From assembly GCA_965658375.1 (NCBI GenBank), contig CBFHSD010000045.1, forward strand, positions 1-20,048: DNA of 20,048 nucleotides, written 5' to 3'. The notes under the pieces were generated by a model. The model was given only the letters and a program-made list of their open reading frames with translations. It was not told where the DNA came from and did no database searches. This document shows positions 1 to 7,792 of the stretch, in pieces (the first letter of the stretch is position 1; every line of letters begins with the position of its first letter). Source of the DNA: CBFHSD01 sp965658375. GTDB taxonomy: Bacteria; Bacteroidota; Bacteroidia; Flavobacteriales_G; Salibacteraceae. The translations under genes were made by a program, and so were the position numbers.

Positions 1-324
1 TTTTAGTCCAGACTCATGCATTTTACCTTCGTTAATCAGTTTTGCTGCTCTTTCTTTGTAGGTCTTTGCCCAATGCTCAACTTTCCGTTGAGATATTAAT
101 TGCATCATTTTTTTGTCATCAAGCTTTCGTCTAATACCGTCAATCCATCCAAAACATATCAACTTATCAAGCACATCCCATCTTGAGACGTATTTGTCTG
201 GCTCACTTTTTTTGTAAGTGATAAGCCAAACACTTTCAGATTGGGCATGATTCTTCATTAACCATGACCGGAGTTCCTCTAGAGAAAGAATTTCAAGTTT
301 ATCGAAATGCTCGGTTTTAATCAT
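1..324 (-). CDS. YdeI/OmpD-associated family protein, N-terminal part (cut by window edge)
   Basis: An open frame runs from an ATG at 322-324 to base 1 with no stop, giving 108 residues of a gene that continues beyond the left edge. The protein starts MIKTEHFDKLEI and contains W..K....VWLITYKK (about residues 21-39), CFGWIDG (57-63), a following R..LD, and a late HWAKTYKERAAKLI segment. This order of motifs is that of the YdeI/OmpD-associated (OmdA, 'bacteriocin protection') family, typically small soluble cytoplasmic proteins of about 190 residues whose biochemical function is poorly known. There is no signal peptide. It lies 128 bases downstream of the glucan operon on the same strand but has no obvious link to sugar metabolism, so I treat it as a separate gene. 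The family call is from remembered motifs and is fairly confident; the function is not known. Confidence 0.8.
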   Translation of the reverse strand, partial: MIKTEHFDKLEILSLEELRSWLMKNHAQSESVWLITYKKSEPDKYVSRWDVLDKLICFGWIDGIRRKLDDKKMMQLISQRKVEHWAKTYKERAAKLINEGKMHESGLK

Positions 325-349
325 TTTATTCAATTACAACCAACTAGTT

Positions 350-377
350 GCTATAGTACCACTTGAAGCAATGTCAA
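350..377 (-). promoter_or_regulatory. Possible sigma70-like promoter for the YdeI-family gene
   Basis: On the minus strand TTGACA (377-372) is followed after 16 bases by TATAGC (355-350), about 26 bases before the ATG at 324. This resembles an E. coli-type promoter, whereas Bacteroidota usually use TTTG / TAnnTTTG, so it may be chance. A perfect 10-base palindrome, CAACTAGTTG (341-350), abuts the -10-like box. Confidence 0.25.
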
Positions 378-452
378 CTCAGCAAAAGAATGGCTTCTCT
401 TTTAAGTGAAAACATATTGGAAAAAATGTGTTTTACTCGAAGGCGATTGCTC

Positions 453-1577
453 TTATTGCTTCACAAACTTGAGCGCCTCCAAAGTTCCATCAACATTCCA
501 CTGCATTGCATATACTCCCGAAGGCAAGTGCTGTACATTCATAATCCACTGGCTGCCTTGCAGCGTTTGAGAGGCGTAAATAGCATAGCTTTTACCATCC
601 ATTCCAATAATAGATACAGGCTGTGCATTGGTCTGGTCCCCGTTGATAGTCAACACATCGTTCACAGGGTTTTGGAGCACTTGTAAGGTGTTAATGTTGC
701 CTCTTTCTGCAGTAGAACTGGGAGTGAGAGGTTCGCTTTGGTACACACGTACATAATCAATCACCATTTCACCGCTTTGAAAGCTCGATACGATACTTGG
801 CTGTATGGCAATGTTGAGAAGAATGTACATCTCATCATCATACGGCCAAGTGTTACTGTTTTTAATTGCAGGGTTGTAAGTATAATGTTCTACACCATCA
901 ACAGAAAAAACAATGCTTTCAGATGTCCAAACCATTTCGTACACATGGTAGGTTTCAAACACATCAGGCAAGAACTGTCCGCCATGATTCACCGTTGCAC
1001 CATGGCTATAAGGCGTGTGCATGGCGCTTGAAACGTAGTTGGGATTGTCTCCCCAATGTTCCATAATGTCTATTTCACCGCAAGCAGGCCAATAGGTTGT
1101 GCCATAGCCTTGGGTTTCCCAATAAGCACCTGTTTCAATAATGTTCTTACCCAACAACCAAATGGCTGGCCATGTACCAACGCCTCTAGGCAGTTTGGCA
1201 CGTACTTCCACTCGGCCATAGGTAAAGGCAAACTTGGAATTTAAACGAGCTGAGGTGAAGTCTTTAGTGACTCCTTGATCTGTAAATTGCTCACGTTTGG
1301 CCACCATACGCAGGTTGCCAAACTCTGCAAAAGAATTGTCAACCCTGTTGGTATAATGCTGAACTTCATCGTTAAACCAGCTGCCACCTTGGGGGATCTC
1401 GGTTTGATGAAACCATTTGTCATCATCCATTGGGCCGAAATAGTTGAATTCATCTGCCCAAACCAAAATATTGAAATTGTTTTGTGCAGATTGCTCTTCT
1501 TGCCCATTGGCAATTGGCATAAGTGCCAAAGCACATATACAGCTGATCAGTGGGAGGAGGTGTTTATTATTTGTCAT
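453..1577 (-). CDS. Secreted GH16 beta-1,3-glucanase (laminarinase) with T9SS type A C-terminal domain
   Basis: This 374-residue protein is a family 16 glycoside hydrolase expected to cleave internal beta-1,3 (or mixed beta-1,3/1,4) glucosidic bonds. A signal peptide occupies about residues 1-25, with probable cleavage after ANG. The GH16 domain spans about 36-282: VWADEFN opens it, WPAIWLLG lies in the cleft, and the catalytic motif GEIDIME gives nucleophile E168, D170 and acid/base E173, the E-x-D-x-x-E form typical of laminarinases. DYVRVYQ closes the domain. From about residue 297 the tail LQVLQNPVNDVLTI...LPSGVYAMQW...LKFVKQ looks like a T9SS type A sorting domain, so the enzyme should be exported across the outer membrane. 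It is the last gene of the operon; its ATG overlaps the end of the phosphorylase gene by 11 bases. Family assignment is firm; exact substrate is inferred from neighbours. Confidence 0.93.
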   Translation of the reverse strand: MTNNKHLLPLISCICALALMPIANGQEEQSAQNNFNILVWADEFNYFGPMDDDKWFHQTEIPQGGSWFNDEVQHYTNRVDNSFAEFGNLRMVAKREQFTDQGVTKDFTSARLNSKFAFTYGRVEVRAKLPRGVGTWPAIWLLGKNIIETGAYWETQGYGTTYWPACGEIDIMEHWGDNPNYVSSAMHTPYSHGATVNHGGQFLPDVFETYHVYEMVWTSESIVFSVDGVEHYTYNPAIKNSNTWPYDDEMYILLNIAIQPSIVSSFQSGEMVIDYVRVYQSEPLTPSSTAERGNINTLQVLQNPVNDVLTINGDQTNAQPVSIIGMDGKSYAIYASQTLQGSQWIMNVQHLPSGVYAMQWNVDGTLEALKFVKQ

Positions 1578-4500
1578 TCGATTGATTGAAATAAATGTCT
1601 AGTCTTTGTATAGCCTGAGTTCGCGTAAAGAGTTCGGTTGCAATTTCTTTTGGAATTACATTTCCTTCAATGCTTCGCTTCTTTCCATTGCTGAATTGAA
1701 CATCAATGCGCGCTGTAGTTGATCTGTGGTAAAGCACAGGTGTTTCTCCGTATGTGAATGCCAAGGAATTGGCCGGAATTTCTTCTTGGTATAAGGTATC
1801 GTGCAAAGCTTTCCCAAAAGTAGGGCGCGCTTCAGAGAAGAATTCTGCATCGTGCAAAAAGAAAGGATCTATATGAATCTCTCCTTTTTGAATCCGCAGG
1901 CCTAACTCACCCCAACGACACATGATGTCTTCTTTTACCTGACCTGTCATTCCCGGCTGCTTAGCACCTGAATGAGCTGGTGTATGGGAGTAAGGATCAC
2001 TTGGTACAGCTCCGTAAAGCTCTGGAGATTTGTTGATGCCAATGCCTGCTCTAATCTCGTAGTAATGCTCTATGAGCTTGCCAATGGTCACATCATCTTC
2101 TTCTTGCTCATGTGCTTGCCATAAAGCCTCTTGTGTTGCTAAAAGCAGCTTAGAAACCATGTGCCAGTAAATAGAGCCAAGCCCTTCGTAACCATAGAAG
2201 GTTCCAGACCTTCCAGTGAATGATTTATGGTTAAAAGCCTCTTCAAAGGCATTCAAAAGTGCTTCTTTTTCATTGCTTACTTCTTGGGTGAACCCATTAC
2301 TTTGAAGGTGATTCAAAGCTTTATTGACATCGTTTTTATTCGTGATGTGCTTCGCAAAGTGGTAGCCGCCTGAAGTATCTTTTTCAACCAAAGAGTGATC
2401 GTTTGCGTTTGCCAATGCTGCAAGTAGGGCAGATTGAGAAGCGAAAGCGGAAGGTATGTTGTTTTTGTCAATGAAGTTTTTGAGCTGTCGGTTGGGATAG
2501 AGCATGTAAGAGAATTGATCTGGCCGAAACATCTTGCTCGCCTTCAGTTGATCTAACAAGTGCAAGGCTTCTTTTGGTTGCAATACTCCAGAGCTCAAAG
2601 CAGCCACTTGACCTTCTAGCATTTCATACAAATAGTCTACTTGAATCTCTTTGTCTGCAATGGTAATCACGTTGTAGGCATGGTACAATCCATCGGCTCT
2701 TTTGTTGGCTGCTATACAATCATCGAGAACATGTAAGGATTTCTGAATAAACGAACTAAGTTCTGTTATTGAAAGTTCTTGTTTAGGTGAGTCTGGAGTA
2801 GCGTATGCTTCTGTTCTGTATGCTTCTCCTGCTTGTCCTAATGCCGAAACTACTTGGTATCTAAAGGCATTATCGTTAGATGCTTCTTTGTTGTTCAAAA
2901 GAACATCCAATTGGTTTTCTACCGCGTGATAGAGGTTCAAAACAGAAGCTCTGACGCTTAGGTCATCTCTATCTTGCTTATCTAGCAAGTCTTTGATGAA
3001 TTGGAGGTGCCTGCGTAAGTAGTTTACCGTAACCATGCTAGTTCCATTACCAACCAAGGCATTGTTGGCATCGTTCCACTCAGGGCGTTGTGTATTCAAC
3101 CATATCCCAGCTTGTGGAATGAAGTTGTACAACTTGGTGAGCGACAATACCAATAGCTTTTCAGCTAGGGTAACGTACATGACTTTTCCTTGAGCATTCA
3201 GAACCAATTTACCATCGGCTCCCAAACGCTGCACATCTAGGTTAATTTGCTTCGCAGCATCAAAATCATAATCAATGGTGTCAAAAGGGTTGCTTTCAAT
3301 GTCTGCAAAAGACTTCAAGCGGTAGGGCACATGGGCGAACACGAAGCGTTCTTGGTTCAACCATTTTGGTAAGCGTTCTGGATAGAACTCATTGAAGAGT
3401 TCCAGTAGTTTTTGCAAATAGATGATTTGATGATCTTTCCAATAGCCGATGTAAGACCAAGGATTGTCAGGTTCTATAACCTCCCAGTCAATACCTTCGT
3501 TGGTAATGCGGTAGGGGTTGTAACCATCTATTGTTGTGGCGTTTAAGAATTTTGTAATGATGCTGTCTAAAAAGCCAGGGTAAGAGAAGCCGAGTGCTTC
3601 CCAATTCTGAAAAATATCTCTCCAATTGCCTTCAAAGCTGAACTTTTGCTCACCTTCTTCAGTAAGCATTTCAATGCTAAAATTGTTCCAAGGTCTACTC
3701 GGGTCACCGTGTCTTCTGCTAAAACTCAATGGTAAGTACTCAGTGGCTAAACGGCTAAGATCTCTATCGTTGATGGCTTTCAACTGTTGCAAGAAATCAC
3801 CTTGCACCATTTTCTCAACATCTATTGGAAGTGCATTACTAGCAATTTCAAAGGCTTGTTGATTGTGGTGTTGTACATAGCTTAAAAAGTCGGTTAGGGT
3901 AATGCTGTAATCCTGTACAAAGAGTCCGCCACGCATAGAGTTGAACAAGACATTGCTAAAGTGTCTAGCAGTGTAAACAGCATCAGCTGTACGCTGTATA
4001 CCATCTGTTTTAGACATGAGGTTTAAAATGCCCTTTCTATTCTTTTGTACTGATTGAAGCACTTGCTCAAGTATATCAGACTGCTTGATGCGTTGGCTAA
4101 GGTCAATGATGTCTGTGGTACTTTGATTTACTTCTGCAACAACAATCCACTCTTTCTTTTCATTTCCTTTTAAGTGCAGCGAGTAAGCACTGAGGTAAGC
4201 TCCAGGAACCGCTTTTGTCAAGGGTTCTGGGTGAAGTGGAGTATCTTGAATAAAAGATTTCATTTGGCGAGAACATGTAAGAATGGTACCGTTCTCTAAT
4301 CCAGTTTGCCAAACGCTTGTAGCCAAGAGTGCTTCGCTTGGTTCTGCTCTGTCTATAATACGAGAACTTAAGCTGTACATTCCAAGCGTACTGCCTTCCA
4401 AGTATTCGTTTTGCTTGTAGGCGTTCACTAGACTGCTTCTTTCTGTTTGCAAGGATCTCCCAACAGCAGCAGGCATGAGGTTTTGCAGCCCATCAAGCAG

Positions 4501-5028
4501 TTCTACACTTGTATCTGCATCGCTTAGGTTTTTGATTTCTGCTTGACGCACAAATCCGAACTCTTCAGAAAACGTCCAGCTGTACGCTACTGATAATTGA
4601 AGGGTATGATTGATTTCTTCAAAGATCAAGTGATCGCCAAACATAGATTTGTACATATTACTTTCTATGTTGAACCACCCTTCGTAAAACTTGGTGAAAG
4701 GGCGCCAGAGGTACGTTTTCCCTTCCTTTTTCACACGAACCATCATCACAGAACCCGTATCGTGGGCACTTTGAATCACTTTGTCTTCGGTGTAATAGGG
4801 GAAAAGCGCCTGTTCTGGATTAACTCTACCTGCAGTTAAACCACCGTTGCTTCCAATGAACATCCAGTGGTTGGTACTGCTAATGATGCTCATGAGAAAA
4901 GGTTCCATCTCATCAACATTCGTAATCTTATAATATTTTACCTCATCAATATAGATGTATTGGCCTTCGATCTCTTTTGTCATGTGTTTTTCGCTTTGAA
5001 TGGTCGCTTGGAGGTAACTGTAATTCAT
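1567..5028 (-). CDS. GH149-like beta-1,3-glucan phosphorylase (GH94-related)
   Basis: A 1153-residue protein without signal peptide or membrane segments, so cytoplasmic. The motifs RPEWNDANNALVG (648-660, D653 the likely general acid, compare WND of GH94), RRHGDPSRPWNNF (438-450), GNWRDIFQNWEALG (467-480), SGTFYGYEGLGSIYWHM (941-957) and the probable phosphate loop GMTGQ (1026-1030) mark an inverting GH94/GH149 phosphorylase. Its length and the beta-1,3-glucan context favour GH149, which converts (beta-1,3-Glc)n plus phosphate into glucose 1-phosphate and the shortened chain. GH94 members usually have about 800 residues, or about 2800 in cyclic glucan synthases. The gene starts 14 bases after the GH30 stop. 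M16 (ATG 4981-4983) is an alternative start with an A-rich leader. The phosphorylase class is confident; GH149 rather than another GH94 relative is likely, and the substrate is inferred. Confidence 0.85.
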   Translation of the reverse strand: MNYSYLQATIQSEKHMTKEIEGQYIYIDEVKYYKITNVDEMEPFLMSIISSTNHWMFIGSNGGLTAGRVNPEQALFPYYTEDKVIQSAHDTGSVMMVRVKKEGKTYLWRPFTKFYEGWFNIESNMYKSMFGDHLIFEEINHTLQLSVAYSWTFSEEFGFVRQAEIKNLSDADTSVELLDGLQNLMPAAVGRSLQTERSSLVNAYKQNEYLEGSTLGMYSLSSRIIDRAEPSEALLATSVWQTGLENGTILTCSRQMKSFIQDTPLHPEPLTKAVPGAYLSAYSLHLKGNEKKEWIVVAEVNQSTTDIIDLSQRIKQSDILEQVLQSVQKNRKGILNLMSKTDGIQRTADAVYTARHFSNVLFNSMRGGLFVQDYSITLTDFLSYVQHHNQQAFEIASNALPIDVEKMVQGDFLQQLKAINDRDLSRLATEYLPLSFSRRHGDPSRPWNNFSIEMLTEEGEQKFSFEGNWRDIFQNWEALGFSYPGFLDSIITKFLNATTIDGYNPYRITNEGIDWEVIEPDNPWSYIGYWKDHQIIYLQKLLELFNEFYPERLPKWLNQERFVFAHVPYRLKSFADIESNPFDTIDYDFDAAKQINLDVQRLGADGKLVLNAQGKVMYVTLAEKLLVLSLTKLYNFIPQAGIWLNTQRPEWNDANNALVGNGTSMVTVNYLRRHLQFIKDLLDKQDRDDLSVRASVLNLYHAVENQLDVLLNNKEASNDNAFRYQVVSALGQAGEAYRTEAYATPDSPKQELSITELSSFIQKSLHVLDDCIAANKRADGLYHAYNVITIADKEIQVDYLYEMLEGQVAALSSGVLQPKEALHLLDQLKASKMFRPDQFSYMLYPNRQLKNFIDKNNIPSAFASQSALLAALANANDHSLVEKDTSGGYHFAKHITNKNDVNKALNHLQSNGFTQEVSNEKEALLNAFEEAFNHKSFTGRSGTFYGYEGLGSIYWHMVSKLLLATQEALWQAHEQEEDDVTIGKLIEHYYEIRAGIGINKSPELYGAVPSDPYSHTPAHSGAKQPGMTGQVKEDIMCRWGELGLRIQKGEIHIDPFFLHDAEFFSEARPTFGKALHDTLYQEEIPANSLAFTYGETPVLYHRSTTARIDVQFSNGKKRSIEGNVIPKEIATELFTRTQAIQRLDIYFNQSNDK

Positions 5029-5042
5029 TTATGATAAAGTCA

Positions 5043-6542
5043 TTAAGGATTAAAAACAAGGGTTTGAATGGCTTGTGAAGAAATGGTGTTGGTGGTGCGT
5101 GTACCGTTATGATTAACCGCATAAGAAAGGTCTTGCTCTGAGGGGTTGAAGATGACCATTACAATGCTGTTATTTGGGTTTTTTACTGCCACAGTTTGCA
5201 GTGCATGGTGACTTCCTTTTAAATCAATGCGTTGTGCTCCAGGCAGTATAAAGCGGCTGAAGTGGCTCATGATGTAGTACAGTGGGGTATAGTATACTTC
5301 ATCTGTTTCTGGGTTTACAATAATGGGTGCGGTACACCAGTTTTTCGCATGATTGGGTCCGCCCATAGTGTCTAACACCATGTTCCAATCAACCCAACCT
5401 GTTACCCAATGGTTTAAACTCCCAATGATATCTCCAGCCAAACGGTGCACGGGTGCATATTTAGGATGCAGGTGTTTTTCTTCTTCTTTTGCCCAATCGT
5501 AGCCCCAGTCTGTGGCGTACTTCGTCCAGTATTTCGCGTCATTTTTCCAAACGGGTTTCTCTGCATCTATGCATGCTTCTGTTTGAATGATCGGTTTTTG
5601 TGGGTTTAAAGCATGGGTTTTTTCCAAACTTTCTGGAAAGAAAGAGAAGGTACTGTTGTACCAATGTACCGCAGTGCCATAGAAGTAGGACTTAAACTCA
5701 GGGTCTTGAAGGTATACTTCGGCCCATTCGTCTAGCTCTTTCCCTTTGTTTTGGTCATACATTAAGAGGTGAATGTCTTGCTGATTGGCTTTGAGAGTAG
5801 GATGGAGGTGGTTTTTCACAAAGTCCATCATCTCTTGTGGCGTGTAGTGCATGCTTTCCCAATTGGCGTTGTTTCCAAGTGGTTCATTCTCAAAAGTAAA
5901 AGCCCAAATAGGAATGTCTCTTTTCTCCATTTCAGTGGCGTAAAGCGAGAAGTATTTGGCCCATGTCCCGTAATATTCCTTTTTCAATTTGCCGCCATGC
6001 CAATGGTCGTTGTCTTTCATCCATGGTGGAGCCGTCCAAGGGCTTGCAATAATTTTGAAACCATTGCTAGAAACTTCTTGTGCTTCTTGAATGAATGGAA
6101 TGACATCGTCTTCGTCTTCGCGCAGAGAAAATGAGTTCAAGGTCGTATCACCTGGAATAGTGTCGTAAGCATAGTGCCCTAATGAAAAGTCAGAACTGTT
6201 GATATGCGTTCTGCACAGTGAGTAGCGAGCACCTTCATAACCAAAATAAGATTGAATGATCTCTTTTCTGTTTTTTTCTGATACTTGGTTCAGCAAATAC
6301 GCAGAAGACTCCGTAAATGCTCCGCCAAAGCCTTCAATGGTTTGAAAGGTTTGATTGGCGTCAAGTGTAAACTCAGCGCTTGTTTTTTCAACAGATTTCA
6401 AGGGTACATCTGCCAGTTTATTCCCACCTTGATCGCTTTGGTAAACTTTCACATTGATTGGTTTTTCTGGTTCTGTACAGCTGTTGAAAGCCATTGCAAG
6501 TAAGAGAGTACATGTGAAAAAATAGGTTCTATTGTAGCTCAT
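5043..6542 (-). CDS. GH30 lipoprotein, probable beta-1,6-glucan-active enzyme
   Basis: The ATG at 6540-6542 gives 499 residues beginning MSYNRTYFFT, a lipoprotein signal ending at NSC with C22 as lipid anchor. A longer open frame reaches 6713, but its extra 57 residues lie inside the preceding GH16 gene and precede the signal peptide, so I reject that start. The catalytic (beta/alpha)8 barrel opens with QTIEGFGGAFTESSAYLL (67-84), has RTHINSSDF and SPWTAPPWMK, acid/base E220 in TFENEP and nucleophile E322 in IIQTEACID. A small beta domain closes the protein. GH30 enzymes in marine laminarin loci (for example Formosa) remove beta-1,6-linked glucose branches, and that role fits here; other GH30 activities such as glucocerebrosidase-type are possible. 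The start overlaps the upstream GH16 gene by 14 bases, suggesting translational coupling. Confidence 0.92.
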   Translation of the reverse strand: MSYNRTYFFTCTLLLAMAFNSCTEPEKPINVKVYQSDQGGNKLADVPLKSVEKTSAEFTLDANQTFQTIEGFGGAFTESSAYLLNQVSEKNRKEIIQSYFGYEGARYSLCRTHINSSDFSLGHYAYDTIPGDTTLNSFSLREDEDDVIPFIQEAQEVSSNGFKIIASPWTAPPWMKDNDHWHGGKLKKEYYGTWAKYFSLYATEMEKRDIPIWAFTFENEPLGNNANWESMHYTPQEMMDFVKNHLHPTLKANQQDIHLLMYDQNKGKELDEWAEVYLQDPEFKSYFYGTAVHWYNSTFSFFPESLEKTHALNPQKPIIQTEACIDAEKPVWKNDAKYWTKYATDWGYDWAKEEEKHLHPKYAPVHRLAGDIIGSLNHWVTGWVDWNMVLDTMGGPNHAKNWCTAPIIVNPETDEVYYTPLYYIMSHFSRFILPGAQRIDLKGSHHALQTVAVKNPNNSIVMVIFNPSEQDLSYAVNHNGTRTTNTISSQAIQTLVFNP

Positions 6543-7785
6543 AAATTCTAACGTAGTCAATAATGAATTGGTGATTAACAAATGATGAATCGATGCCTTT
6601 TGCACCGCCCCAACCACCACCAACGGCAAGGTTGAGAATAATATTTTGAGGCTCATTGAAAGGCCATTCCAGCTCATTGGCTGTCTTGTCGTAAGTGTAG
6701 TAATGTTCTCCATCTAACAAGCAACGGATGCTATCTGGATACCATTCCATGGCGTACACATGGTAAGCGTTGTTCATATTCTCTACAGCAATGTCTGCTG
6801 AGATTTGGTTGCCTTGTTTGAAGTAATAAGCGGGTGTATGGCAAGTGGCATGATTCATCCCGTTTCCTGTAGCATCATCAATCTCATATCCCACACATTC
6901 TAAAACGTCTATTTCTCCGCAATAGGGCCAAGAAACTTCGTCTCTATACGCATCTCCTAACATCCAACCTGCAGCCCATGTGCCACGACCTTCAGGTACT
7001 TTAGCGGCTATTTCTAGAATTCCGTATTTGAATGTTACATTGCTCTGTGTTGTTAAGCGTGCAGAGCTCCAACCATTTCCCATTTCATCTTTATGCGCTT
7101 CTATGATGAGTGTTCCATCTTCAACTCGAGCGTTCTCTAATTTATTGGCTGTATAGTACTGGAGTTCTTTGTTACCCCAACCCCAGTTACCAATGTTGTA
7201 CAACCATTTCGTACTTTCTGGAGAACCAGCAACATCAAATTCATCGCTCCAAACCAGCACTTTCTCTGTGCCATCCATTTGTTGCACCAAAGTATCTCCA
7301 GTAGGAGTATAGGCTTGAATAAGTTCAAGCTCAATGCTTTCAGGTACAAAACTTCCTTGTTGTACATGTAAACGAATTTGGTGTTCTCCTTTTTGAAGCG
7401 GAGAGCCATCAATAGAAGTTTCTGTACTTTCTGGACCAAAGGCTAATTTTCCTGTGATGTCGTATGTGCGCCCATCTGTATTGTGCACGTAATCTTCAAT
7501 CCACACTTTGCTTTCTTCTTTGGTGTCCCCACTAATGGTGATCCGGTAACGGCCTGTTTCGGTCACATTGAGGGTGTATTCGGCCCATTGTTCTGTCGAT
7601 AAGCCCGGTAAACCGTTGTTGAGCACCACGCCATCTGAGGCATTCTGGTAGACCAAAAGGTCTTCTTTTTTTGGTGAACTCGATTCGTCTAACTTTCCTT
7701 TTGATTCTGTGGAAGTGGACATGACACAAGATGAAAAACAGGCCAATAAAAGGCCTGTGCTCCAGAGGTAAATTGTATTTCTCAT
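6529..7785 (-). CDS. CBM6-like + GH16 endo-beta-1,3-glucanase lipoprotein
   Basis: The chosen ATG (7783-7785) gives 418 residues starting MRNTIYLWSTG with a lipoprotein signal; either C16 (LLAC) or C20 (FSSC) could be lipidated. A GTG nine codons upstream lies inside the MFS gene and is less likely. Residues about 40-155 form a beta-sandwich (QWAEYTLNV, GRYRITISG, GEHQIRLHVQQGSF) that looks like a CBM6/CBM35-type glycan-binding module. The GH16 domain follows from about 175: VLVWSDEFD, GRGTWAAGWMLG, then GEIDVLE with nucleophile E291, D293 and acid/base E296, ending in IIDYVRIYELQ. It should cut beta-1,3-glucan at the cell surface or in the periplasm. It lies 7 bases after the MFS porter gene and overlaps the GH30 gene. 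GH16 is firm; the binding-module family is tentative. Confidence 0.92.
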   Translation of the reverse strand: MRNTIYLWSTGLLLACFSSCVMSTSTESKGKLDESSSPKKEDLLVYQNASDGVVLNNGLPGLSTEQWAEYTLNVTETGRYRITISGDTKEESKVWIEDYVHNTDGRTYDITGKLAFGPESTETSIDGSPLQKGEHQIRLHVQQGSFVPESIELELIQAYTPTGDTLVQQMDGTEKVLVWSDEFDVAGSPESTKWLYNIGNWGWGNKELQYYTANKLENARVEDGTLIIEAHKDEMGNGWSSARLTTQSNVTFKYGILEIAAKVPEGRGTWAAGWMLGDAYRDEVSWPYCGEIDVLECVGYEIDDATGNGMNHATCHTPAYYFKQGNQISADIAVENMNNAYHVYAMEWYPDSIRCLLDGEHYYTYDKTANELEWPFNEPQNIILNLAVGGGWGGAKGIDSSFVNHQFIIDYVRIYELQ

Positions 7786-7792
7786 GATTGAT

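Noticed and set aside
384..403. Possible terminator hairpin after the operon (AAAAGA / TCTTTT arms)
   Set aside because: The arms are six bases with one GC pair and an eight-base loop, and no clear T-run follows on the minus strand; too weak to call. I see no convincing terminator in 325-452.
3626..3862. Plus-strand open frames opposite the phosphorylase and other operon genes
   Set aside because: They are antisense frames with no family similarity, lying inside well-supported minus-strand genes.
1567..5028. GH94 cellobiose phosphorylase or cyclic beta-1,2-glucan synthase
   Set aside because: The length is neither that of cellobiose phosphorylases (about 800 residues) nor of cyclic glucan synthases (about 2800), and all neighbours act on beta-1,3/1,6-glucan; GH149 fits better.
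6543..6713. Extended N-terminus of the GH30 gene up to 6713
   Set aside because: The extra 57 residues overlap the GH16 gene, have no family similarity and would place the lipoprotein signal in the middle of the protein.
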